DNA from: Clostridium sp. 1001275B_160808_H3
GTDB taxonomy: Bacteria > Bacillota > Clostridia > Clostridiales > Clostridiaceae
Direction: 5' to 3'
Assembly: GCF_015550425.1 (NCBI RefSeq)
Contig: NZ_JADNAT010000005.1
Coordinates: forward strand, 132,852-196,851
Length of the DNA: 64,000 bases
Under the pieces are notes generated by a model, which had not been told where the DNA came from, made no database searches, and saw only the letters and a list, made by a program, of their open reading frames with translations. The number at the start of each line of letters is the position of its first letter. The first letter of the stretch is position 1. Position numbers and translations under genes: made by a program. Below are positions 7,753 to 16,531 of this stretch, in pieces.

Positions 7753-9090
7753 ATGAAAAGAAAAAAGGCGCTTTTATTATCGTGCTTAGTATGGGGAAGT
7801 GGTCAGTTTTTTGTCTGTAAACAACGGATAAAAGGATTACTGTTTTTTATGATGCAAGCTATACTTATAGCTATTGAATTGTTAAGTGGTTATTGGATTG
7901 AATATCTTTTAGGCTATATTAAAAATTTTCAAATTAGATTGCATGGAGGTTTTTTTACTAAAGGAATTTGGGGACTAATAACTTTAGGAGAAAAAGTAGG
8001 AGTAAAAAATGGAGATCATTCAACCCTTTTATTAATAAATGGAATAATTTCAGTTATATTGATTTTTATTTTTGCAGTTATTTATTTTTTAAATGCAAAA
8101 GATGCATATGAAACTGGAAAAAAGATTGATGAAACAGGAATATATATAAGTTCAAAAGATTATGGTAAGAAAATATTTGAAAAAAAGTTTCCTTATATAA
8201 TTCTTAGTCCTATAGCTGTAGCATTTATTTTTGTAGTAGTTATGCCAATTATATTTTCAATATTAACAGCATTTTTAAATTATAATAGAGATCATCTTCC
8301 ACCAGGAAATTTAATAGATTGGGTTGGTTTTGATAATTTTATTAAGTTATTTAGAGTGCCAGTTTGGTCTAATACATTTTTTCATGTTTTAATTTGGACT
8401 ATAGTTTGGGCCTTTACGGCAACGTTTTCAACGTATTTTTTAGGAATGCTACAAGCAATAATATTAAATCATAAGTCTATTAAATTCAAAAAAATTTTTA
8501 GAACAGTTTTAATTTTGCCTTGGGCAATTCCTCAAATAATATCACTTATGGTATTTAGGAATTTATTAAATGGACAATTTGGACCTATAAATCAATTTTT
8601 GTTAGATATTGGGCTTATATCTGAAAGGATACCTTTTTTAACAGATCCAATAATTGCAAAGATAACTGTTATAGTAGTAAACCTTTGGCTTGGATTCCCC
8701 ATGTTTATGGTTATGATGCTTGGAGTATTTGCAAATTTAGATGAAAGTTTATATGAAGCAGCAGCTATAGATGGAGCAAGTAAATTTCAAATATTTAAAC
8801 ATATTACCTTGCCATTAGTTATGCTTGCTACAGCACCACCACTTGTTATGAATTTAGCTTCAAATTTTAATAACTTTGGCTCTATTTATTTCCTAACACA
8901 GGGTGGACCAGCGAATACTTCATATCAATTTGCTGGAGATACAGATATTTTAATTTCATGGATATATAAATTAACACTTGACCAGCAAATGTATAATATG
9001 GCAGCAGTTATGAGTGTGTTGATTTTTATCATAATTGGTGGATTCTCTTTCTGGCAATTTAAAAACACTACGTCATTTAAGGAGGTTTAA
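7753..9090 (+). CDS. malF: Maltodextrin ABC transporter permease (MalF type)
   Basis: A 445-residue polytopic membrane protein. The C-terminal two thirds form a binding-protein-dependent permease with the EAA loop EAAAIDGASKFQIFKHITLPL (about residues 334-354) that contacts the ATPase. The N-terminal extension with extra membrane segments (residues 1-125) is what separates MalF-type maltodextrin permeases from shorter UgpA-type ones. An ATG at 7753 is preferred over the in-frame GTG at 7747, because the GTG overlaps the ribosome site AAGGAG. It is the first gene of an operon with the second permease, the binding protein and the amylase. No ATPase gene is present, so a shared MsmX/MalK-type ATPase elsewhere in the genome is expected. 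Confidence 0.9.
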   Translation: MKRKKALLLSCLVWGSGQFFVCKQRIKGLLFFMMQAILIAIELLSGYWIEYLLGYIKNFQIRLHGGFFTKGIWGLITLGEKVGVKNGDHSTLLLINGIISVILIFIFAVIYFLNAKDAYETGKKIDETGIYISSKDYGKKIFEKKFPYIILSPIAVAFIFVVVMPIIFSILTAFLNYNRDHLPPGNLIDWVGFDNFIKLFRVPVWSNTFFHVLIWTIVWAFTATFSTYFLGMLQAIILNHKSIKFKKIFRTVLILPWAIPQIISLMVFRNLLNGQFGPINQFLLDIGLISERIPFLTDPIIAKITVIVVNLWLGFPMFMVMMLGVFANLDESLYEAAAIDGASKFQIFKHITLPLVMLATAPPLVMNLASNFNNFGSIYFLTQGGPANTSYQFAGDTDILISWIYKLTLDQQMYNMAAVMSVLIFIIIGGFSFWQFKNTTSFKEV

Positions 9091-9095
9091 GAAAA

Positions 9096-9920
9096 ATGAG
9101 AAAAAAAATAACATCGATATTATTGCATCTTGAACTTATTTTAATGTCTATAATAGTGTTGGTTCCAGTAATTTGGATTGTGATGTCATCTTTTAATAAA
9201 GGGGCTGGATTATCATCTGCAACATTAATTCCGAAAGAATTAAGCTTAGAAAATTATAAAAATTTATTCACTCAAACTAATTATCCAGTTTGGTTCTTTA
9301 ATACATTAAAAATTGCAATAGCAAATACAGTTTGTTCAGTTACTTTGATAATGATTACGGCATGGATTATGTCTAGATTTAAATTTAAAGGAAAAAAGAC
9401 AAGCCTTATGACAATATTAATAGTATCAATGTTTCCAACATTCTTATCTATGACAGCAATATACACTTTGTTTTTAACTTTAGGATTAGTCGGAAAGCCA
9501 ATATCATTGATAATTATTTATGCAGTAGGGGCTATTCCTTACAATACTTGGCTAGTTAAAGGATATCTAGATGGAATACCAATGTCTATAGATGAAGCAG
9601 CATATATTGATGGCTGCAGTAGATTTAGATCTTTCTTTAAAATAATACTTCCTATGGCAAGGCCTATAATAACTTATTGTGCAGTTTCACAATTTATGAT
9701 GCCTTGGATGGATTACGTTTTACCAAATATATTACTTTCAAGTGATAAGAGTAGGACACTTGCTGTAGGATTATTTTCTATGATAGTTGGTAAAGAAAGT
9801 TCACACTTTACAATGTTTGCAGCTGGTTCAGTTTTAGTTGCTATTCCAATTACTATCCTATATATGATTTTCCAAAAATATTTAGTTCAGGGCATTGCCT
9901 CAGGAGCTGACAAAGGTTAA
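9096..9920 (+). CDS. malG: Maltodextrin ABC transporter permease (MalG type)
   Basis: A 274-residue permease with six predicted membrane segments. The EAA loop is DEAAYIDGCSRFRSFFKIILP (about residues 166-186). It begins 5 bases after the upstream permease stop codon, with the ribosome site AAGGAGG inside the end of that gene, so the two are translated together. The pair forms the heterodimeric membrane channel for maltose or maltodextrin. Homologs in Firmicutes are named MdxG or MalD. Length and topology are normal. Confidence 0.9.
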   Translation: MRKKITSILLHLELILMSIIVLVPVIWIVMSSFNKGAGLSSATLIPKELSLENYKNLFTQTNYPVWFFNTLKIAIANTVCSVTLIMITAWIMSRFKFKGKKTSLMTILIVSMFPTFLSMTAIYTLFLTLGLVGKPISLIIIYAVGAIPYNTWLVKGYLDGIPMSIDEAAYIDGCSRFRSFFKIILPMARPIITYCAVSQFMMPWMDYVLPNILLSSDKSRTLAVGLFSMIVGKESSHFTMFAAGSVLVAIPITILYMIFQKYLVQGIASGADKG

Positions 9921-9956
9921 TAAAAAATAATTAAATATAAAATGGAGGAATTTATT

Positions 9957-11237
9957 ATGAAGAGTATATCAAAAAAATTATCAGCATTAGTATTAATGAG
10001 TACGATGCTATTTTCACTAGCAGGTTGTAAAGATGTTTCAAAATTAGAGGAAGGAGAAAGTAATGAATCAGTTAGTTCATCAGAAGAAATGAAACCAGAA
10101 GATGGGGCAGAACTTCTTTTTTGGACAAACGATATAGAATATGGAAAAGATGTAGCATCTTCTTTTGAAACAAAGTATGGAGTAAAAGTAAACGTTGAGC
10201 AAATAGGTCTTGATGGTATGGGAAAAATTATGCTAGATGGTCCAGCAGGAAAGGGAGCAGATATATTTATTGCGCCTCATGATGCTATGAATACTGGAAG
10301 AACAGCAGGAATATTTGCAGAATTAGATGAAAGTATTGTAAAAGATTTAGAAAAAGAATTGAATCCAGTAGCTGTTAAGGCAGCCATGTATGATGGAAAA
10401 ATGTATGGAGTTCCTTATTCAGTTGAAACAACAGCTCTTTTATACAATAAAGATTTAGTAAAAGGAGAACCAGCTAAGGAGTTTGAACAAATAGTTAAGG
10501 AAGCTAAGGAATTTAATAATAGTTCAGAAAATAAATTCTGGTTTTTAACTATAGCTAATAATGGATATAATGCGTACCCATTTTTAGGTGCAGATGGATT
10601 CCAATTGTTTGGAAATGATGGTAATGATGATGATAATCCTGGTTTTAATACAAAAGCTTTTGAAAATGGACTTGCTAATGTAGCAGCTTTAAAAGAAATA
10701 ATTCCAATGAAATCAGAAGATTTAAAGACAAATGCAGAAACATTTATAGATGAAAACTTTATTAATGGTAAAACAGCTTATTACCCAAGTGGTCCATGGG
10801 CTATAAAGAAAATGAAAGATGCAGGAGTAAATTTTGGTGTAACAACACTTCCAACTATTAATGGAAAATCTATGAAAGCTTTTGGTGGAGTTCAAAATGC
10901 TCACGTATCAGCTTATTCTAAATATCCAAAAGCGGCCCAATTGTTTGCAAAGTTCTTAGCATCTAAAGAAGGTGCTGAAATTCTATATAGCAAAGCTAGT
11001 AAGGTTACTTCAAGAGCAGATATATCAGATGTGAAGGGTCTTGCAGAAGATAAAGATTTAAGCGTATTCGTTGAACAATTTAAGAATGCAGTTCCAATGC
11101 CAGCTTCAAAAAGAATATCATATTATTGGACAATATCAGATGGATTATTAAGTGCAGTATTTGATGGTGCATTAACACCTGAAGATGGAGCTAAGAAGGC
11201 ACAAGCAGACTTTGAAGCACTTGTACAAAGTGAATAA
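9957..11237 (+). CDS. malE: Maltodextrin-binding lipoprotein (MalE type)
   Basis: A 426-residue extracellular solute-binding protein, family 1. The N-terminus is a lipoprotein signal ending in LAGC, with Cys24 as lipid anchor, and an acidic Ser/Glu linker follows. The core begins at ELLFWTNDIEYGKDVASSF and contains the features of maltose-binding proteins: GADIFIAPHD, YGVPYSVETTALLYNKDL and the C-terminal ISYYWTISDGLLSAVFDG segment. The ATG at 9957 is preferred over 9942, which overlaps the GGAGG ribosome site. It delivers maltodextrins to the two upstream permeases. A stable hairpin lies between this gene and the amylase gene. Confidence 0.92.
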   Translation: MKSISKKLSALVLMSTMLFSLAGCKDVSKLEEGESNESVSSSEEMKPEDGAELLFWTNDIEYGKDVASSFETKYGVKVNVEQIGLDGMGKIMLDGPAGKGADIFIAPHDAMNTGRTAGIFAELDESIVKDLEKELNPVAVKAAMYDGKMYGVPYSVETTALLYNKDLVKGEPAKEFEQIVKEAKEFNNSSENKFWFLTIANNGYNAYPFLGADGFQLFGNDGNDDDNPGFNTKAFENGLANVAALKEIIPMKSEDLKTNAETFIDENFINGKTAYYPSGPWAIKKMKDAGVNFGVTTLPTINGKSMKAFGGVQNAHVSAYSKYPKAAQLFAKFLASKEGAEILYSKASKVTSRADISDVKGLAEDKDLSVFVEQFKNAVPMPASKRISYYWTISDGLLSAVFDGALTPEDGAKKAQADFEALVQSE

Positions 11238-11248
11238 ATAATTTAATG

Positions 11249-11311
11249 AGCTGTCGCAAATAGCAATTTAATGAAAAGTGGAAGAAGTAAAAGTTAAATT
11301 GTGCGACAGCT
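11249..11311 (+). repeat. Intercistronic hairpin between malE and the amylase gene
   Basis: AGCTGTCGCA (11249-11258) pairs perfectly with TGCGACAGCT (11302-11311), and the stem extends through CAATTTAA / TTAAATTG with a 5-nt bulge. There is no T run, so it looks more like an mRNA-stabilising or processing hairpin, or a small mobile palindrome, than a terminator. The end sequence resembles the GCTGTCGCAAA type seen at ends of some insertion sequences. Confidence 0.6.
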
Positions 11312-11353
11312 AAATTTATAAAACTGAGATATAGAAATAAAGGAGAAAATATT

Positions 11354-13204
11354 ATGAATTTAGCTGCAGTTATACATGAATCAAAAAGTTCACTATCATA
11401 TGCTTATGATAAAGATACATTACATGTAAGGATTAAAACAGCAAAGGATGATGTTACGAAAGTTACATTAATTGCACTTGAGCCATTTAATTGGGCTCCT
11501 AAAAAGGATGATCCAACGATATATGAGTTTAGATATGATGAAGTTCAATATATAAATATGGAAAAGGAATATACTACTGATTTATATGATTGTTGGTTTG
11601 CGGAAGTAAAGAATTTTCCATGGCTTAGAATAAAGTATTGCTTTATATTGGAGACCTCTACTGAAAAGTACGTAGTTGGGTGCAGAGATATAATAAAATA
11701 TAATGAAAATGAAAAAGCTCTAGATAATTTAAGAAATTACTACAACTTCCCTTACATTAATGAAGAAGATATATATTCTTCACCAGAGTGGGTTAAAGAT
11801 ACTGTTTGGTATCAAATTTTCCCTGAAAGATTTCATAATAGTTCAACTATCAATAAGAAAGATATTTTGCCTTGGGGAAGCGATGATATAGATGGATATA
11901 GTAAAAAATTTGGAGGAGATCTTCAAGGAGTAATTGAAAAGTTAGATTATATAAAGGAATGTGGTTTTACAGGAATATATTTTACTCCAATTTTTGAATC
12001 ACCTAGCTCACACAAATATGATACTACGGATTACTTGAAGATAGATCCTGAATTTGGGAATAATGAAACATTCAAATTATTAGTTGAAGAAGCACATAAA
12101 AGAGGAATGAAAATAATGATTGATGCAGTATTTAATCATTGTGGTTTTTTACATCCATTTTGGCAAGATGTAGTAAAAAATGGAGTGAACTCAAAGTATT
12201 ATGAGTGCTTTTATGTTTTAGACGAAAACAAACCTATTGTTCAGGGAGATTTAACAAATGGACTTCCAAAAGATTGTTTAAAGGAAGATTTAAATTACAG
12301 AACCTTTGCCTTTACACAAATTATGCCTAAGTGGAATTTATCAAGTGAAATTGCAAGAAATTATCTTTTAGATGTAACTAGGTACTGGACTGAAGAATAT
12401 AAAATAGATGGATGGAGATTAGATGTATCTAATGAGGTTTCCCATGACTTTTGGAGAGAGTTCCGAAAAGTTGTAAAAGATATAAATCCAGAAGTATATA
12501 TATTAGGTGAAAATTGGGATAATTCATATCCATGGCTTAAAGGAGATCAGCTTGATGCTGTGATGAATTATGAATTTACTAGCTCTATATGGAGTTATTT
12601 TGGAAAAGGCGAAGAAAATAGCCCTAAATATAACTCTAGTCAATTTAAAAATGCAATTAATAATTTACTGTTCATGTACCCTAAAAATGTTTCTGAAAAT
12701 ATGTTTAACTTATTGGATAGTCATGATACTTCCAGAATACTTACATTATGCTATGATAATGTAGAAATATTAAAGTTAGCATATGTATTTCAAATGACTT
12801 TTTCTGGAGCACCAAGTATTTATTATGGTAGCGAAGTTGGAATGGCTGGAGGAACAAATAGTAATCGTAGGTGTATGATTTGGGAAGAAGACAAACAAGA
12901 TAAAAATCTTCTTGAAACTATAAAAAAATTAATAATCCTAAGAGGGAAATATAAATCTTTTAAATCTGTTGATTTAGAATGGCTATATGTAGATGATGAT
13001 AAGAATTGCATAATATATAAAAAGGAAAGTATGGATGAAAAATTATTTATCATTATTAATAACTCAAGTAATGATGTTGACATAATCTTACCTGATGAAA
13101 TGAAATTTAATAGATATAATGATATTTATGAAGATGTAAATATAGATCTTAAAGAAGAAATATCGTTAAAGTCTTATAGTTTTAGGATCCTATTGAATAT
13201 TTAA
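11354..13204 (+). CDS. GH13 alpha-glycosidase: cyclomaltodextrinase / neopullulanase / maltogenic amylase
   Basis: A 616-residue enzyme with an N-terminal CBM34-like domain (about 1-125) and a GH13 barrel, the layout of subfamily 20. The four conserved GH13 regions are present: DAVFNHCG, GWRLDVSNEV with nucleophile Asp357, GENWD with acid/base Glu386, and LLDSHDT with transition-state Asp458. There is no signal peptide, so it acts in the cytoplasm on imported cyclodextrins or maltodextrins, releasing maltose and glucose. It is the last gene of the importer operon, 116 bases after malE, and is followed by a strong terminator. The preference among cyclodextrin, pullulan and starch cannot be read from sequence. 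Confidence 0.92.
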   Translation: MNLAAVIHESKSSLSYAYDKDTLHVRIKTAKDDVTKVTLIALEPFNWAPKKDDPTIYEFRYDEVQYINMEKEYTTDLYDCWFAEVKNFPWLRIKYCFILETSTEKYVVGCRDIIKYNENEKALDNLRNYYNFPYINEEDIYSSPEWVKDTVWYQIFPERFHNSSTINKKDILPWGSDDIDGYSKKFGGDLQGVIEKLDYIKECGFTGIYFTPIFESPSSHKYDTTDYLKIDPEFGNNETFKLLVEEAHKRGMKIMIDAVFNHCGFLHPFWQDVVKNGVNSKYYECFYVLDENKPIVQGDLTNGLPKDCLKEDLNYRTFAFTQIMPKWNLSSEIARNYLLDVTRYWTEEYKIDGWRLDVSNEVSHDFWREFRKVVKDINPEVYILGENWDNSYPWLKGDQLDAVMNYEFTSSIWSYFGKGEENSPKYNSSQFKNAINNLLFMYPKNVSENMFNLLDSHDTSRILTLCYDNVEILKLAYVFQMTFSGAPSIYYGSEVGMAGGTNSNRRCMIWEEDKQDKNLLETIKKLIILRGKYKSFKSVDLEWLYVDDDKNCIIYKKESMDEKLFIIINNSSNDVDIILPDEMKFNRYNDIYEDVNIDLKEEISLKSYSFRILLNI

Positions 13205-13280
13205 TTTAAAATTATATAATATATGATTTAAAATTAGATATCTCTATTTAAAATTATTTAAAATAAGTATATTAGCAAAT

Positions 13281-13315
13281 AAAAAGGAAAGTTATAATAC
13301 AAACTTTCCTTTTTT
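13281..13315 (+). terminator. Rho-independent terminator of the maltodextrin operon
   Basis: AAAAAGGAAAGTT pairs with AACTTTCCTTTTT around an 8-nt loop and ends in a T run. It is also the first hairpin of the dispersed repeat described next. Confidence 0.85.
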
Positions 13316-13520
13316 AGTGTAAATAATAGGCAAAGATCTCCATTTGAGTTCAAAAATATTTTTAATCAAGTAAAATCAATGGTTTATAAAGGGTCTCACG
13401 TTTCGTGAGATCCTTTATAAAAATGAGAGATTAAATTTTTAAAGGCAATAAAGCTTACTCGAAATTGAATAAATTTTATATTAAATAGAGTTCTGAGACT
13501 ACATCGTTTTATCTAAAAAT
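13281..13520. repeat. Dispersed structured repeat, copy 1
   Basis: This stretch matches 32254-32500 over most of its length. Shared blocks include AAGTAAAATCAATGGTTT, GCAATAAAG, ATTTTATATTAAATAGA and TCTGAGACT. Each copy carries two hairpins at equivalent places. The second here (13383-13420) has a 17-bp stem with a TTT loop and no T run. The stems of the two copies differ by paired changes. It fills most of the 419-bp gap between the amylase and acyltransferase genes. Confidence 0.75.
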
Positions 13521-13525
13521 TAAAA

Positions 13526-13598
13526 CATATATTAAATAATCACAATATATGTTAAATAATTACAAAGGTGCTATAATATACATATTAAATAAATATTA
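13526..13598 (+). promoter_or_regulatory. Promoter with three direct repeats upstream of the acyltransferase-TraB gene
   Basis: The unit (C)ATAT(G)TTAAATAAT(C/T)ACA occurs at 13526-13544 and 13545-13564, with a weaker third copy (CATATTAAATAAATATT) at 13581-13598. A TATAAT box (13572-13577) sits between copies two and three, so the repeats cover the -35 region and the start site. This is typical of a regulator-binding array; the regulator is unknown. Confidence 0.5.
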
Positions 13599-13623
13599 TT
13601 AATGAATATAAGGGGAGATAATA

Positions 13624-15591
13624 ATGGAGGAAATTAAGCAAAGGTATGATTCAGTTAATATTATGAGGATGGTAAGTGCTTTACTAGTTATCGCCATTCA
13701 TACTTCAATATTTGGAAGTATCAATCAGACAGCTAACGACATTGTTACTAAGGGCATATCTAGAATTGCAGTTCCGTTTTTCTTTATTTCTACTGGGTAT
13801 TTTATGTTTAAAAATATTAATAGACAAGGGTATATTAAGAGCTTTATAAAAAGGCTAGTAAAAATATATCTAATAATAGGTGTAATTGATGTTTTGTTAA
13901 TTATGCCATATGTTTCTGTAAGGTTACAAGGTGGTTTCATTAAAGCATTACAAGTTATATTAATAGGAGGTATTACTGAAAGTTTATGGTATGTACCTGC
14001 AATAATATTATCAGTATTAGTTGTAAGTGTTTTTATTAAGAAAAATTGGGTAAAACCATTAGTAATAGTAAGTATTTTATTATATATAATAGGACTACTA
14101 GGGGATAGTTACTATGGGTTAATTGTAAATACACCATTAGAAAAAATAGTTGATATTTATAAAATGTTATTTATAAATACAAGAAATGGAATAACCTTTA
14201 GTGTACCTTTTGTTGCAATAGGAGCTTTAATGGCAAAGGGTAATATAGCAAATAGTATAAAGAATATAAAATATGCTGTTTTAGGATTTTCTATTTTACT
14301 TGGAATAGAAGGATATTTATTGAATGCTAATAATATAGCTATTGATACAAATATGTATATATCACTTATTTTGCTAGTTCCAGCAATATTTCTATGCCTT
14401 TTAAATTTAAAATTTGAAATAAGTGAAAGAACTTCTAATATATTAAGAGAAATGAGTTTATGGGTATATTGTGTACATGAAACAATAATGCTTATGTTAC
14501 TAATATATGTTGGGAATTTTAATACTATAATGATGTTTTTAATTGTATCATCTATTTCAATATTTATTGCATATTTAATTTCAGCAAAAAAAGTAAAAAT
14601 ACCTGCAGTTAATATTAAAAAAGAAAGAGTGATAGCATGGTCATTTTTAGCTTTAGCTATAATTATTTTAGCTACTAACTCAATTAAAGGTAGTAAATCT
14701 GTAAATAATTCTTCAACTGCCTTTAATTTAGATGGAGAAGCAACTGATATAGTTGGACCATTATATAAAATAAGTGATGAAAATAGTAGCTTATATATTT
14801 ATGGGTATTATTCAGCAGGAACTCAAGATATGTATCCATTAAATGAGGCAGTGCAAGAAGCTGTAAAAAATAGTGATGGAGTAGTAGTTGAGGTAAATAC
14901 GCCTAATCCATCAGATAATAGGTATATTGAATTAAGTATGTATGCGAAAGATGATAGTATTGAAAAGCATATAACCAGTGAAGCTTTAGAAATATTGAAA
15001 GAGATTTCATCAGAAAAAAATATGAGATTTGATCAAATAAAAAGTTATAAACCTATACCAATAGGCTCAAATTTTCGAATGTTATATTCAGAGGTAGAAG
15101 GGCATTCAATGAATTATTCACCACAAGGTTTTGTAGAGGCCTTTGCATCAAAATATGAAAAAGATAAAATACCAATGATGGATATTTATGAACTTTTAAC
15201 TGATATGGTATCTGTATCTAATGAAGTAGAGGATGCAAGTATTAAGCTAATAAAATATTATAAAGAAATAAAGCCGGAAAATTTAATAAAGTCATTAGAA
15301 TTATGGAAAAATGGTGACTTAGAAGCCTTTAATAAATTTGATTCAGTGGAAGAAAGCTTAAATGATACTGAAAAGAAAGAGTATCAAAAGATCAACGATG
15401 TATATAAAAAGCATAATGATGAGTTAAACAACAAATATTATGAAATTTACTTAGGTAAATTAAAAGACTTTATGAAAGAAGATAAAAATTATTTTGTATC
15501 AATTTCCTCTGATTTTATGGGAGGAGAAAATGGTATATTAGAGAGATTAATTAAAGAAGGATATAAAGTAGAAAAGATTGATAAAAAATGA
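13624..15591 (+). CDS. Acyltransferase-3 family membrane protein fused to a TraB/GumN-like extracellular domain
   Basis: A 655-residue protein. Residues 1-330 form an acyltransferase-3 domain of about ten membrane segments, starting with the hallmark MRMVSALLVIAIHTS containing the catalytic-type His. A further membrane segment (about 337-357) carries the chain outside. Residues 370-655 resemble TraB/GumN (Tiki-like) proteins: SLYIYGYYSAGTQDMYPL, the VVVEVNTP strand, ELWKNGDLEAFNKF and the C-terminal GENGILERLIKEGYKVEKI. Both histidines that bind metal in active TraB proteins are missing: GxxH is GYYS (394-397), and the second His is Phe631. The acyl group and acceptor, probably a cell-surface glycan, are unknown. 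It is monocistronic or followed loosely by the 7alpha-HSDH gene (70 bases). Confidence 0.8.
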   Translation: MEEIKQRYDSVNIMRMVSALLVIAIHTSIFGSINQTANDIVTKGISRIAVPFFFISTGYFMFKNINRQGYIKSFIKRLVKIYLIIGVIDVLLIMPYVSVRLQGGFIKALQVILIGGITESLWYVPAIILSVLVVSVFIKKNWVKPLVIVSILLYIIGLLGDSYYGLIVNTPLEKIVDIYKMLFINTRNGITFSVPFVAIGALMAKGNIANSIKNIKYAVLGFSILLGIEGYLLNANNIAIDTNMYISLILLVPAIFLCLLNLKFEISERTSNILREMSLWVYCVHETIMLMLLIYVGNFNTIMMFLIVSSISIFIAYLISAKKVKIPAVNIKKERVIAWSFLALAIIILATNSIKGSKSVNNSSTAFNLDGEATDIVGPLYKISDENSSLYIYGYYSAGTQDMYPLNEAVQEAVKNSDGVVVEVNTPNPSDNRYIELSMYAKDDSIEKHITSEALEILKEISSEKNMRFDQIKSYKPIPIGSNFRMLYSEVEGHSMNYSPQGFVEAFASKYEKDKIPMMDIYELLTDMVSVSNEVEDASIKLIKYYKEIKPENLIKSLELWKNGDLEAFNKFDSVEESLNDTEKKEYQKINDVYKKHNDELNNKYYEIYLGKLKDFMKEDKNYFVSISSDFMGGENGILERLIKEGYKVEKIDKK

Positions 15592-15661
15592 TTATTTAAA
15601 AAATTGAGCTTATGGGCAAAATATAATTTGATACATTGATATTATATTTCGGAGGTGCCAT

Positions 15662-16450
15662 ATGAAAAGATTAGATAATAAAATTTCTTTAGTAACTTCA
15701 TCAACAAGAGGAATAGGATTAGAAATAGCTAAAAAATTAGGTGATAATGGGTCAAAGGTTTATCTTGCTGTAAGGAGGTTAGATGCAGGTAAGAGGATTG
15801 CTGATGAAATTATTGCAAATGGTGGTAAAGCGGGTGTAGTATATTTTGATGCAAGTAAGCCAGAAACATATAAAACTATGATAGAAGAAGTTATTAATAA
15901 AGAGAAAAGATTAGATGTATTAGTAAATAACTATGGAGGAACTGATGTAAAAGCAGACTTTGATGTAGTTACAGGAAATACAGAGGATTTTTTTAGAATA
16001 GTACAAGATAACTTGCAAAGTGTATACTTACCTTGTAAAGAAGTAATACCTCATATGATAAAAAATGGAGGTGGAAGTATAATTAATATATCGACTATAG
16101 GTTCAGTAATTCCTGATTTATCACGTGTAGCATATGTTGTATCAAAGGCAGCAATTAACTCACTAACTCAAAATATAGCAGTTCAATATGCGAAGCAAGG
16201 AGTTAGATGCAATGCGATATTACCAGGTCTTATAGCAACTGATGCTGCTATGGACAATATGTCAGAGGAATTTATAAAAGGATTTTTACGACATGTTCCA
16301 TTAAATAGAGTTGGAAAGCCAGAGGATATAGCAAATGCAGTAGTATTTTATGCTAGTGATGAATCATCTTTTATTACTGGAGATTTAATTGAAGTTGCAG
16401 GAGGATTCGGACTTCCAACTCCATTATATGGTGATTCTATCACTAAGTAA
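15662..16450 (+). CDS. 7alpha-hydroxysteroid dehydrogenase (SDR family)
   Basis: A 262-residue classical short-chain dehydrogenase. Long stretches match what I know of clostridial NADP-dependent 7alpha-HSDH, such as VTSSTRGIG, LVNNYGGT, DNLQSVYLP, NGGGSIINISTIGSV and HVPLNRVGKPEDIANAV. The cofactor loop has Thr15, Arg16 and Arg38, which favour NADP(H). The catalytic residues are Asn117, Ser144/Thr145, Tyr158 and Lys162. The enzyme oxidises the 7alpha-hydroxyl of primary bile acids such as cholate and chenodeoxycholate to the 7-oxo form. A near alternative is another SDR acting on different alcohols; the close match makes this less likely. The ribosome site is CGGAGGTG. No bile-acid transporter or 7beta-HSDH is adjacent. 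Confidence 0.85.
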   Translation: MKRLDNKISLVTSSTRGIGLEIAKKLGDNGSKVYLAVRRLDAGKRIADEIIANGGKAGVVYFDASKPETYKTMIEEVINKEKRLDVLVNNYGGTDVKADFDVVTGNTEDFFRIVQDNLQSVYLPCKEVIPHMIKNGGGSIINISTIGSVIPDLSRVAYVVSKAAINSLTQNIAVQYAKQGVRCNAILPGLIATDAAMDNMSEEFIKGFLRHVPLNRVGKPEDIANAVVFYASDESSFITGDLIEVAGGFGLPTPLYGDSITK

Positions 16451-16531
16451 AATGAATTTATAATTATTTTATATAGTAATATATACAATAAAGGGAAATA
16501 ATGCTATAATAGTAAAAAGGGGGTATTTAAT

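Noticed and set aside
12823-13083. Minus-strand open frame inside the amylase gene
   Set aside because: Opposite-strand shadow of a strongly conserved gene; no ribosome site.
13383-13420. Reading the second repeat hairpin as a terminator
   Set aside because: The 17-bp stem is strong but is followed by AAAATGAG with no T run, so it is treated as part of the repeat.
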